Assembly: GCA_012026855.1 (NCBI GenBank)
Contig: VEOV01000037.1
Span: 1-11,367 of the forward strand
Source of the DNA: Geobacter sp.
GTDB taxonomy: Bacteria; Desulfobacterota; Desulfuromonadia; Geobacterales; DSM-12255
Length of the DNA: 11,367 nucleotides
Direction of reading: 5' to 3'
Shown: in pieces, positions 1-6,066 of the stretch
Layout of the letters: every line of letters starts with the position of its first letter
Numbering within the stretch: the stretch's first letter is position 1
Notes under the pieces: model-generated
What the model was told of the DNA's origin: nothing
The model's input: the letters and a program-made list of their open reading frames with translations, nothing else
Databases searched by the model: none
Program-made: the position numbers and the translations under genes

Positions 1-369
1 CCGAAGCGTTTCTTCGGTGCGGCCCGCAATATCGAAGAGGGTGGCTCGCTGACCATTATCGCCACTGCCCTCATTGATACCGGCAGCAAAATGGACGAGG
101 TTATTTTCGAAGAGTTCAAAGGGACCGGCAACATGGAGCTGCATCTTGACCGTAAGCTGGTTGAGAAGCGGACCTTCCCGGCCATCGATATAAACAAGTC
201 CGGCACCCGCAAAGAGGAACTGCTGGTCGAGAAAAGCTCCCTCAACCGGATCTGGATTCTCCGCAAGGTGCTGCACCCGATGAATGTGGTGGACAGCATG
301 GAATTCCTGCTGGACAAGCTGTCGGAGACCAAGAGTAACCAGGCGTTCCTGGACGCCATGAGCAAATAG
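1..369 (+). CDS. rho: Transcription termination factor Rho, C-terminal part (5' truncated)
   Basis: This is the last 122 codons of Rho, the hexameric RNA-dependent ATPase/translocase that ends transcription of untranslated RNA. The frame is open from base 1 and stops with TAG at 367-369. The visible part begins in the RecA-like motor domain with PKRFFGAARNIEEGGSLT and continues with the R-loop region DTGSKMDEV and EEFKGTGNMELHLDRK. It then runs through EKRTFPAIDINKSGTRKEELL, where the inter-subunit arginine finger lies in the E. coli protein, and ends with the conserved WILRKVLHPM helix. E. coli Rho is about 419 residues, so roughly 300 residues, including the RNA-binding domain and Walker motifs, lie outside the window. 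Identity is certain from this near-invariant C-terminus. A palindromic repeat begins about 15 nt after the stop codon; no strong T-tract terminator follows the gene. Confidence 0.97.
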   Translation, partial: PKRFFGAARNIEEGGSLTIIATALIDTGSKMDEVIFEEFKGTGNMELHLDRKLVEKRTFPAIDINKSGTRKEELLVEKSSLNRIWILRKVLHPMNVVDSMEFLLDKLSETKSNQAFLDAMSK

Positions 370-383
370 GGAGAAATGTTCTC

Positions 384-482
384 TTTTCCGCCCTGGCGGC
401 GTAAGTCTTCATGATCGCTTGTGCGGCGTAGCACTGCTACGCCTCCGCGCAATCCCTCGACAGCCTTGCCAGGACGAAAAAT
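384..482. repeat. Palindromic intergenic repeat, copy 1 (family A)
   Basis: This is an approximately 100-bp imperfect palindrome in the rho-rpmE gap. Its core at 425-443 is a perfect 9-bp inverted repeat around one base, GGCGTAGCA-C-TGCTACGCC. The outer ends also mirror each other: TTTTCCGCCCTGGC near 384-397 resembles the reverse complement of GCCAGGACGAAAA near 468-480. A second copy lies at 2552-2652 and shares CTTGTGCG before the core, TCCGCG after it, then a CCCTC run, GCCTTG and CGAAAAAT. The boundaries are approximate. It is probably a dispersed, non-coding, REP- or MITE-like element. It could also fold in RNA as a large hairpin and affect the 3' end of rho mRNA, but no T-tract follows it on the plus strand. 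Confidence 0.7.
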
Positions 483-521
483 AGTCCATTTCAAGCAGCA
501 TAGATCAGGCAGTCGGAAAAA

Positions 522-561
522 TTGCTTGTAAAAAATATTCGTAAATGCTAGGTTTTATACT
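522..561 (+). promoter_or_regulatory. Possible rpmE promoter region (AT-rich)
   Basis: This AT-rich stretch precedes rpmE. It holds TTGCTT at 522-527 and the -10-like TATACT at 556-561, but these are 28 bp apart, too far for one sigma70 promoter. TTGTAA at 526-531 with TAGGTT at 549-554 has 17-bp spacing but a poor -10. A promoter here is plausible because the preceding gap contains a repeat and the gene has its own leader. I cannot assign the exact hexamers. Confidence 0.25.
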
Positions 562-614
562 TTCCAGCCGGGATAAAGTGGCAAAGTGCCAGTAAAAATA
601 GGAGGAAGCAAGAG

Positions 615-812
615 ATGAAAGAAGGAATCCACCCCAAATACGTTAATATCACCGTAAAGTGTCTTTGCGGCAATCAATTTGAAACCCGCTCAACCAAGCC
701 GGAGATTAACACTGAAATCTGCTCTGCCTGCCACCCGTTCTTCACCGGCAAGCAGAAGCTTATCGATACAGCCGGTCGTGTTGAGAGATTCAAGAAACGT
801 TACGGAATGTAA
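615..812 (+). CDS. rpmE: 50S ribosomal protein L31, zinc-binding type
   Basis: This encodes a 65-residue L31, a protein of the large ribosomal subunit that sits at the central protuberance and takes part in the bridge to the 30S head. The hallmark N-terminus MKEGIHPKY and the block CSACHPFFTGKQK followed by GRVERFKKRYG are clear. Four cysteines, C16, C18, C36 and C39, form the zinc site, so this is the C+ (zinc-dependent) paralogue and not the zinc-free form induced under zinc starvation. The ATG at 615 is set by a strong Shine-Dalgarno, AGGAGG at 600-605, with 9-nt spacing. A 5-bp hairpin (579-591) lies just upstream of the Shine-Dalgarno. The gene follows rho, as in many bacteria, and ends at an intrinsic terminator 25 bp downstream, so it is probably its own short unit or the end of a rho-rpmE transcript. 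Confidence 0.97.
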   Translation: MKEGIHPKYVNITVKCLCGNQFETRSTKPEINTEICSACHPFFTGKQKLIDTAGRVERFKKRYGM

Positions 813-837
813 GATTGTTTCAGATGGCTTGCCAGGG

Positions 838-870
838 GGGGATTTTGTCACGGACAAAAATCCCCTTTTT
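838..870 (+). terminator. Rho-independent terminator after rpmE
   Basis: GGGGATTTTGTC (838-849) pairs with GACAAAAATCCCC (853-865) around the 3-nt loop ACG, with one bulged A in the right arm. TTTTT follows immediately at 866-870. This is a classic intrinsic terminator, 25 bp after the rpmE stop and 48 bp before thyX, and should separate rpmE from the thyX block. Confidence 0.88.
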
Positions 871-918
871 GCGTTTATACGGCTTCGCCGCCAGTCCATA
901 ATTTCAGGATAAACTGCC

Positions 919-1611
919 ATGAAAGTTACCCTGCTTCAGCATACTCCGGAACCGGAACGTACCGTCGCCCTAGCAGCCAAGCTCTGTTACTCGTCTTCAG
1001 CAATAGGTGAGCTGCATGACAAGCTCTCCAGTGCGGATGTTACTGAATTCCTGGCCAAAATACTGTCGCTGGGGCACCAGTCCGTGCTGGAGCATGTCTC
1101 CTTTACTTTCGGGATCGAGGGGATATCCAGGGCCTGTTCCCATCAGCTTGTCAGGCATCGTCTGGCATCATATTCGCAGCAGTCCCAGCGTTATGTAACT
1201 TTCAAAGGTGACGAGTTCCCCCTGGTGATTCCCGAAAGTGTCTCTGCTTCAGGCAAGCGGCTCAAAGCCTTTGACCGGGCAATCAAGGCTGCTGCCAAGG
1301 CGTATCGTGAACTGGTCGATGATGGTGTGCCGGCAGAAGATGCCCGTTTTGTCCTCCCCAATGCTGCCGAAACCAAGATAATTGTCACCATGAATGCCAG
1401 AGAGCTGCTGCATTTCTTTGAACTCCGCTGCTGTGAGCGTGCCCAGTGGGAGATCAGGGCCATGGCCATAGAGATGCTGCGGATAGTGAAGCCGGCAGCG
1501 CCGGTCATCTTCAGTTCCGCCGGCCCAGGCTGCCTGCTCGGTCCCTGCCCGGAAGGGGCGATGACCTGCGGTCAGGCCAAGGACGTAAGGCAGAAATTCA
1601 ACAACCTGTAA
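919..1611 (+). CDS. thyX: Flavin-dependent thymidylate synthase ThyX
   Basis: This 230-residue protein is of normal length for ThyX. The enzyme makes dTMP from dUMP using methylene-tetrahydrofolate as carbon donor and FAD/NADPH for reduction, unlike ThyA. The signature RHRxxSxxxxSxR is complete at residues 79-91 (RHRLASYSQQSQR), preceded by LGHQSVLEH, which is typical of the flavin-binding helix region. DARFVLPN lies at 141-148. FFELR...AQWEIR near 166-180 carries R170, the expected dUMP-binding/active-site arginine. The ATG at 919 follows AGGA at 906-909. The gene starts 48 bp after the rpmE terminator and must have its own promoter, though I see no clean hexamer pair in that short space. 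It ends 21 bp before the DUF1385 gene, so the two are probably co-transcribed. All signature residues are present. Confidence 0.97.
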   Translation: MKVTLLQHTPEPERTVALAAKLCYSSSAIGELHDKLSSADVTEFLAKILSLGHQSVLEHVSFTFGIEGISRACSHQLVRHRLASYSQQSQRYVTFKGDEFPLVIPESVSASGKRLKAFDRAIKAAAKAYRELVDDGVPAEDARFVLPNAAETKIIVTMNARELLHFFELRCCERAQWEIRAMAIEMLRIVKPAAPVIFSSAGPGCLLGPCPEGAMTCGQAKDVRQKFNNL

Positions 1612-1632
1612 CTCCAAAAGGCAAATAAACTT

Positions 1633-2544
1633 ATGGAAAAAATTAATGTTGGCGGCCAGGCAGTCATCGAAGGGGTCATGATGCGTGCCCCCCGGGCGAT
1701 GGCCATCGCTGTCAGGCGGCCTACCGGCGAAATAGTGGTCAAGAAGGAGGAGATGATCCCCCTTTCCGAAAGGTACCCGATTGTCAAGCTCCCCATAGTG
1801 CGGGGTGCGGTTGCCCTGTTTCACTCGCTGATCATGGGGGTTACGGCACTCAACTTTTCCGCCAACGAAGCCATTGTCGAGGAGGACGGCGAAGAGAAAC
1901 AGGAGCTCTCCACCTGGGCAATGGCCGGCACCATGGCTTTTGCCTTCGGCTTCGGCATCCTGCTTTTTTTCATCATGCCGCTCTATCTTACCAAGCTGCT
2001 TGTGCCGGTTATCGGCGACTCCAACATCGTTTTCAACCTGGTTGACGGTGTCATCCGGGTGGCGGTTTTCCTGCTCTATATCTGGTTGATTTCCCGCATG
2101 AAGGATATCCAACGGGTTTTCCAGTACCACGGCGCCGAGCACAAATCGATCTTCGCCTTCGAGGCGGGTGAAGAGCTGACCGTGGAGAATGTCCGCAAGT
2201 ACAGCTGTCTCCATCCCCGCTGCGGCACCAGTTTCCTGTTGATCGTCATGGTGGTCAGTATCGTCATCTTCTCACTCATTCCCAAACTCTGGCCGTTCTA
2301 TCTGAAAGCCGCTGCACGCATTGTCTTCCTGCCTCTGATTGCCGGTGTCTCCTACGAATTTCTCAAGTGGAGCGCCAAGAACGACAACTCACCGCTGGTA
2401 AAGATGATTATCGCACCGGGTCTGGCTCTGCAGAGGCTCACTACCCGTGAACCGGATGATAGTCAGCTGGAGGTGGCGATCAGGTCCATGGAAGAGGCGC
2501 TGGCGGTTAATGCCGGCTATCGGGACGATCGCCTAGTTATTTAG
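1633..2544 (+). CDS. DUF1385 (YqhQ-like) multi-pass membrane protein
   Basis: This 303-residue member of the DUF1385/COG3872 family resembles B. subtilis YqhQ. Family motifs are clear: GGQAVIEGVMMR at residues 7-18, YHGAEHKSI at 165-173 and CLHPRCGTSFL at 192-202. The conserved histidines and cysteines are why the family is described as a predicted metal-dependent enzyme. I know of no firmly established reaction. Hydrophobic stretches near 97-118, 136-155, 199-217 and 227-245 suggest about four membrane spans, with a possible re-entrant or amphipathic region near 52-75. The acidic segment EEDGEEKQE (83-91) would be in an aqueous loop. The Shine-Dalgarno is weak (AAAAGG at 1616-1621, about 11 nt from the ATG), so translation may depend partly on thyX upstream. 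The location just before prfA-prmC is a recurring neighbourhood for this family in several phyla. A link to ribosome or termination functions is only inference from that context. Confidence 0.92.
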   Translation: MEKINVGGQAVIEGVMMRAPRAMAIAVRRPTGEIVVKKEEMIPLSERYPIVKLPIVRGAVALFHSLIMGVTALNFSANEAIVEEDGEEKQELSTWAMAGTMAFAFGFGILLFFIMPLYLTKLLVPVIGDSNIVFNLVDGVIRVAVFLLYIWLISRMKDIQRVFQYHGAEHKSIFAFEAGEELTVENVRKYSCLHPRCGTSFLLIVMVVSIVIFSLIPKLWPFYLKAAARIVFLPLIAGVSYEFLKWSAKNDNSPLVKMIIAPGLALQRLTTREPDDSQLEVAIRSMEEALAVNAGYRDDRLVI

Positions 2545-2551
2545 GCTGCCG

Positions 2552-2652
2552 CTTTTCCGCAATCTCGGCGTTGCCGTTCGGGAACTTCTTGTGCGACGTA
2601 GCGCTGCTACGTCTCCGCGGGTCCCCTCCATCGCCTTGACCTTGCGAAAAAT
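2552..2652. repeat. Palindromic intergenic repeat, copy 2 (family A)
   Basis: This is the second copy of the element at 384-482, lying 7 bp after the DUF1385 stop codon. The core hairpin is GACGTAGC-GCT-GCTACGTC at 2595-2613. Relative to copy 1, the second pair of the stem changed from G-C to A-T on both arms, so pairing is kept. Flanks shared with copy 1 include TTTTCCGC at the left end, CTTGTGCG before the core, TCCGCG after it, CCCTC, GCCTTG and CGAAAAAT at the right end. Together with the short prfA leader it fills the DUF1385-prfA gap (2545-2687). No other feature is evident there except a purine-rich ribosome site near 2672-2677. Confidence 0.7.
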
Positions 2653-2687
2653 CGACACCCTTTTAGAAGATAAAGGAAAAAAGACGC

Positions 2688-3755
2688 ATGCTAGACAAAA
2701 TTGAAGAACTCGAACGGCGCTTTCAGGAACTGGAAGCGCTTTTGTCCGACCCGGCGGTAATTTCCAACCAGCCGGAGTTCCGCAAGCTCTCCCGGGAGCA
2801 TTCCGACCTGTTGCCGCTGGTGGAGGCTTACCGCCGCTACCGCAAGGTGCTGGAGGAGATCGAAGAGAACCAGGAGCTGCTTGGCGATCCGGAGATGAAG
2901 GATATGGCTGCCGAGGAGCTGGCGTCCCTTAAAGAAGAGCAGGAGCGGCTTGACAGCGAGATCAAGCTGCTGCTGCTCCCCAAGGACCCCAACGACAGCC
3001 GCAACGTCATTCTGGAGATCCGCGCCGGTACCGGCGGGGACGAGTCGGCGCTCTTTTCCGGCGACCTGTTCCGGATGTACTCCCGCTTTGCCGAGAAAAA
3101 CCGCTGGAAAGTAGAGATGCTCTCTGCCTCCGAGTCGGAGCGCGGCGGCTACAAGGAGGTTATTGCCTCCATCGAAGGGACGGATGTTTACGCCAAGCTT
3201 AAATACGAGTCCGGTACCCACCGGGTGCAGCGGGTGCCGGAGACGGAAGCCCAGGGGCGGATTCACACCAGCGCCTGCACAGTGGCGATCATGGCCGAGG
3301 CAGAGGCCGTGGATATCGACATCCACCCGGCCGACCTGAAGATCGACGTCTACCGCTCTTCCGGCGCCGGCGGTCAGCACGTCAACACCACCGACTCGGC
3401 GGTGAGGATCACCCATATCCCGACCGGCACCGTAGTTGCCTGCCAGGAGGAGCGGAGCCAGATCAAGAACCGCGCCAAGGCGATGAAGGTCTTGAAGACC
3501 CGCATTCTGGACAACATCATCATTGAGCAGAACAGCAAGATGGCGGCCGACCGGAAAAGCCAGGTGGGGAGCGGTGACCGGAGTGAGCGGATCAGGACCT
3601 ACAACTTTCCCCAGGGGCGGATGACCGACCATCGCATCGGTCTGACCCTCTACAAGCTGGATATGATCATGCAGGGAGATATCAACGAGATTGTCGATTC
3701 ACTCCGGCAGCATTATCAGATGGAGGCGTTAAAGGCTCAATCTGAGGGAGTTTAG
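2688..3755 (+). CDS. prfA: Peptide chain release factor 1 (RF1)
   Basis: This 355-residue RF1 is of normal length for the family. RF1 recognises UAA and UAG stop codons in the ribosomal A site and triggers peptidyl-tRNA hydrolysis. The N-terminal part (about 1-100) is a charged, helical coiled-coil-like domain 1. The codon-recognition tripeptide is PET at residues 184-186 in RVPETEAQGRIHTSA, fitting the PxT form of RF1 and not the SPF form of RF2. The catalytic GGQ is at 228-230 in SSGAGGQHVNTTDSAVR; Q230 is the residue methylated by the product of the next gene. RSQVGSGDRSERIRTYNFPQ (290-309) and the DHRIG motif that follows are typical of domain 3/4. The ATG at 2688 follows AAAGGA at 2672-2677. 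The gene's own stop is TAG (3753-3755), an RF1-specific codon, and it overlaps the prmC start by one base. No programmed frameshift is visible. Confidence 0.98.
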   Translation: MLDKIEELERRFQELEALLSDPAVISNQPEFRKLSREHSDLLPLVEAYRRYRKVLEEIEENQELLGDPEMKDMAAEELASLKEEQERLDSEIKLLLLPKDPNDSRNVILEIRAGTGGDESALFSGDLFRMYSRFAEKNRWKVEMLSASESERGGYKEVIASIEGTDVYAKLKYESGTHRVQRVPETEAQGRIHTSACTVAIMAEAEAVDIDIHPADLKIDVYRSSGAGGQHVNTTDSAVRITHIPTGTVVACQEERSQIKNRAKAMKVLKTRILDNIIIEQNSKMAADRKSQVGSGDRSERIRTYNFPQGRMTDHRIGLTLYKLDMIMQGDINEIVDSLRQHYQMEALKAQSEGV

Positions 3756-4621
3756 TGGAGAAAAAGCTGGAACAGAAAGCGGAAACCTGGACAACTTTAA
3801 AAGTCCTCACTTGGACTAAAGAGTATCTTGCCAACAAGGGGGTCGAGAATGCCCGCCTTGAGGCTGAGTGGCTCCTGTGCGAGGCGCTGGCCCTTGACCG
3901 GGTCGGTCTCTACCTCAATTTCGACACACCGCTCAGTGATGCCGAGCTTGCCTCCTTCCGGCAGATGGTCGCCCGCCGCGCCAAAAGAGAGCCGCTCCAG
4001 CATATCCTCGGGACCCAGGAGTTCATGGGGCTGGAGTTCAAGGTTTCTCCCGCAGTCCTGATCCCACGCCATGACACGGAAACCCTGCTGCAAGAGGCGT
4101 TGCGGGTTGCCCCGCAGGCAGCAACTGCGCTGGACATCGGCTCCGGCAGCGGCTGCGTGGCCATTGCCCTGGCAAAAAATCTTGCCGGAGCAGCAGTGAT
4201 TTCGGTTGATATTGCTGCCGATGCTCTGGAACTGGCGGCGCAGAATGCGGCGCTTAACGGGGTTCAGGTCGATTTCCGCCACGGCTCCATGTTCGAGCCG
4301 GTACAGGGGGAGAGTTTTGACCTGATTGTCAGCAATCCGCCGTACATCCCCACAGCCGATCTTGCCGGGCTGGAGCCGGAGGTGCGGGATTTTGAACCGA
4401 GAACGGCTCTGGATGGCGGCGTTGACGGCCTGAATTTTTACCGGCAGATCGTCGCTCAGGCGCCGGAGCATCTGTCTCCCCGGGGCTGGCTGCTGGTTGA
4501 GGTTGGTATCGGCCAAGATGGACAGGTCAAGGAATTGTTCGCATCAGCCGGATTTTCTGCTATCTTTACCGCCAAAGATCCGGGCGGCATCGAGCGGGTC
4601 GTCGGCGGGCAGATTATTTGA
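3755..4621 (+). CDS. prmC: Peptide chain release factor N5-glutamine methyltransferase PrmC (HemK)
   Basis: This 288-residue enzyme uses S-adenosylmethionine to methylate the GGQ glutamine of RF1 and RF2, which raises termination efficiency. An N-terminal helical substrate-binding domain (about 15-100) is followed by the Rossmann-type methyltransferase fold. The SAM-binding motif is ALDIGSGSGCVAIALA at 125-140, and the catalytic/substrate motif NPPY is at 194-197 (IVSNPPYIP). RIKxx-type alternatives such as RsmC-like enzymes are excluded by the PrmC-specific VLIPRHDTE (101-109). The start is GTG at 3755, within TAGTG shared with prfA. GAGGGAG at 3744-3750 serves as the Shine-Dalgarno, and no better in-frame start lies nearby. 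The extra N-terminal ten or so residues (EKKLEQKAE) are poorly conserved. The stop TGA (4619-4621) coincides with the left junction of an inserted inverted-repeat element. The C-terminus (RVVGGQII) looks close to normal. Confidence 0.97.
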   Translation: MEKKLEQKAETWTTLKVLTWTKEYLANKGVENARLEAEWLLCEALALDRVGLYLNFDTPLSDAELASFRQMVARRAKREPLQHILGTQEFMGLEFKVSPAVLIPRHDTETLLQEALRVAPQAATALDIGSGSGCVAIALAKNLAGAAVISVDIAADALELAAQNAALNGVQVDFRHGSMFEPVQGESFDLIVSNPPYIPTADLAGLEPEVRDFEPRTALDGGVDGLNFYRQIVAQAPEHLSPRGWLLVEVGIGQDGQVKELFASAGFSAIFTAKDPGGIERVVGGQII

Positions 4622-4799
4622 TTTGCACTTTCAGCTACCTGCTGCCGGTCTAACGTGCTGCTTCTGTAATTCTAGGCTCATTTCGCTACAGCAGATAAAC
4701 TCGCTGCGCTCAGACAGTATCTGCTGTTGACGCTCAATTTTACCAAGAATTACGACGAAGCAGCCCTGATGCCCGGCATCCGGCAGCTAAAAGTGCAAA
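4622..4799. mobile_element. MITE-like long inverted repeat between prmC and murA (family B)
   Basis: This 178-bp element is an imperfect long palindrome. Terminal arms TTTGCACTTT (4622-4631) and AAAGTGCAAA (4790-4799) are perfect reverse complements, and the match extends through AGCT inside. The arms pair again through GCTGCTTC with GTAATTCT against AGAATTAC with GAAGCAG. They close with a perfect 10-bp stem, ACAGCAGATA (4688-4697) and TATCTGCTGT (4718-4727), around a 20-nt loop. TGA occurs at both junctions (4619-4621 and 4800-4802), which would be a 3-bp target duplication. There is no transposase and no credible reading frame, so any mobility would be non-autonomous. In RNA it would form a very long hairpin inside the prmC-murA transcript. 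Chance origin of the nested symmetry is unlikely; the mobile nature is inferred. Confidence 0.65.
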
Positions 4800-4802
4800 T
4801 GA

Positions 4803-4807
4803 TGAGG
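4803..4807 (+). promoter_or_regulatory. murA ribosome binding site
   Basis: TGAGG directly follows the right end of the inverted-repeat element and lies 5 nt before the GTG at 4813. It supports that GTG as the murA start and shows that the insertion, if real, spared the Shine-Dalgarno. Confidence 0.7.
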
Positions 4808-4812
4808 TAAAC

Positions 4813-6066
4813 GTGGATAAACTGATAATCAAAGGCGGCAAAAAACTCTCCGGAGAGGTCTCTGTCAGCGGCTCCAAGAATGCATCTCTCCCCATTTTCT
4901 GTGCCACCATCCTGGCGTCGGGGGTGCATGAGATCAGCAACGTGCCGTTTCTGCGGGATATCAATACAACCATCAAGGTGCTTGAATCCCTGGGTGCGGT
5001 GATCGAGGGGAACGGCAACGTGGTGCGCATTGACGCTACTAACGTCAATAATGTCGAAGCGACCTACGATCTGGTCAAGACCATGCGGGCGTCGGTTCTG
5101 GTGCTTGGACCTTTGCTGGCAAGGCATGGCAGGGCACGGGTATCGCTGCCAGGCGGCTGTGCCATTGGCGCGCGCCCCATTGACCAGCACCTGAAAGGTT
5201 TGAAAGCCCTGGGCGCCGAAATCAAGCTGGAACATGGCTACGTGGAAGCTAAGGCGAAGCAGCTCAAAGGGGCGCGTATCAACTTCGACATGCCGACCGT
5301 CGGCGGTACTGAGCATCTGATGATGCCCGCTGCCCTGGCTAAAGGGGAGACCATCCTGGAGAATGCAGCGCGGGAGACGGAAATTACCGACCTGGCCAAT
5401 ATGCTCATCCAGATGGGGGCAAAAATCGAAGGGGCCGGCACAGATACCATCAGGATAACCGGCGTGAAGAGCCTGTCACCGGTCAACTACCGGGTCATGC
5501 CTGACCGGATCGAGGCCGGTACCTTCATGTGTGCCGCAGCCATTACCGGCGGCGACATCAGGATCCATAACATGCAGCTGGAACATCTGGATGCGCTGGT
5601 CTTCAAGCTGCAGGATGCCGGCGTGGAGATCATCAACAAGAATGGCGTGGTCCGGGTCAAGGGCTCGAAAAAGGTCAGAAGCGTCAACATCAAGACCCGG
5701 CCGTATCCGGGCTTCCCGACTGATATGCAGGCACAGTTCATGGCGCTTATGGCAGTTGCCGACGGAGCCAGCGTCATTGCTGAAAACATCTTCGAGAACC
5801 GCTTCATGCATGTTTCCGAGCTGCTCCGCTTCGGTGCCGATATCTCCGTCGATGGCAGGAGCGCCACGGTCAAAGGGGTGAAGAAGCTTTCCGGCGCACC
5901 GGTCATGGCCACAGACCTGCGAGCTTCGGCATCGCTGATTCTGGCAGGACTGGCTGCCGAAGGGGCGACGGAGATCACCCGGATCTATCACCTGGATCGG
6001 GGTTACGAATCCATTGAAAAGAAATTAGCTGCTCTCGGTGCAGATATCGTCAGGGTGAAAGAGTGA
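4813..6066 (+). CDS. murA: UDP-N-acetylglucosamine 1-carboxyvinyltransferase MurA
   Basis: This 417-residue cytoplasmic enzyme transfers enolpyruvate from PEP to UDP-GlcNAc, the first committed step of peptidoglycan synthesis. Length and motifs are those of a complete EPSP-synthase-fold protein. SGSKNASLPI carries the conserved K22 and N23. LPGGCAIGARPIDQH holds the catalytic-loop cysteine C116, the fosfomycin target. RPYPGFPTDMQAQ carries D304 (the E. coli D305 equivalent), and HLDRGYE near the C-terminus carries R396. Since the loop has Cys and not Asp, the enzyme is expected to be fosfomycin-sensitive. The GTG start is supported by GAGG 5 nt upstream and by alignment of the MDKLIIKGG N-terminus. 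The stop TGA overlaps the hisG start (GTGA). prmC-murA-hisG-hisD looks like one operon despite the element inserted ahead of murA. Confidence 0.98.
   Translation: MDKLIIKGGKKLSGEVSVSGSKNASLPIFCATILASGVHEISNVPFLRDINTTIKVLESLGAVIEGNGNVVRIDATNVNNVEATYDLVKTMRASVLVLGPLLARHGRARVSLPGGCAIGARPIDQHLKGLKALGAEIKLEHGYVEAKAKQLKGARINFDMPTVGGTEHLMMPAALAKGETILENAARETEITDLANMLIQMGAKIEGAGTDTIRITGVKSLSPVNYRVMPDRIEAGTFMCAAAITGGDIRIHNMQLEHLDALVFKLQDAGVEIINKNGVVRVKGSKKVRSVNIKTRPYPGFPTDMQAQFMALMAVADGASVIAENIFENRFMHVSELLRFGADISVDGRSATVKGVKKLSGAPVMATDLRASASLILAGLAAEGATEITRIYHLDRGYESIEKKLAALGADIVRVKE

Noticed and set aside
371..387. Weak hairpin GAGAA-ATG-TTCTC followed by TTTT just after rho, as a terminator
   Set aside because: The stem is only 5 bp and AT-rich, too unstable to call a terminator. 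The neighbouring palindromic repeat explains the local symmetry better.
1249..2214. A 321-codon minus-strand open frame across thyX and the DUF1385 gene
   Set aside because: It is a shadow of two conserved plus-strand genes, with no motif and no convincing start site.
2691..3632. A 313-codon minus-strand open frame inside prfA
   Set aside because: It is fully antisense to RF1. The open frame follows from codon bias in prfA.
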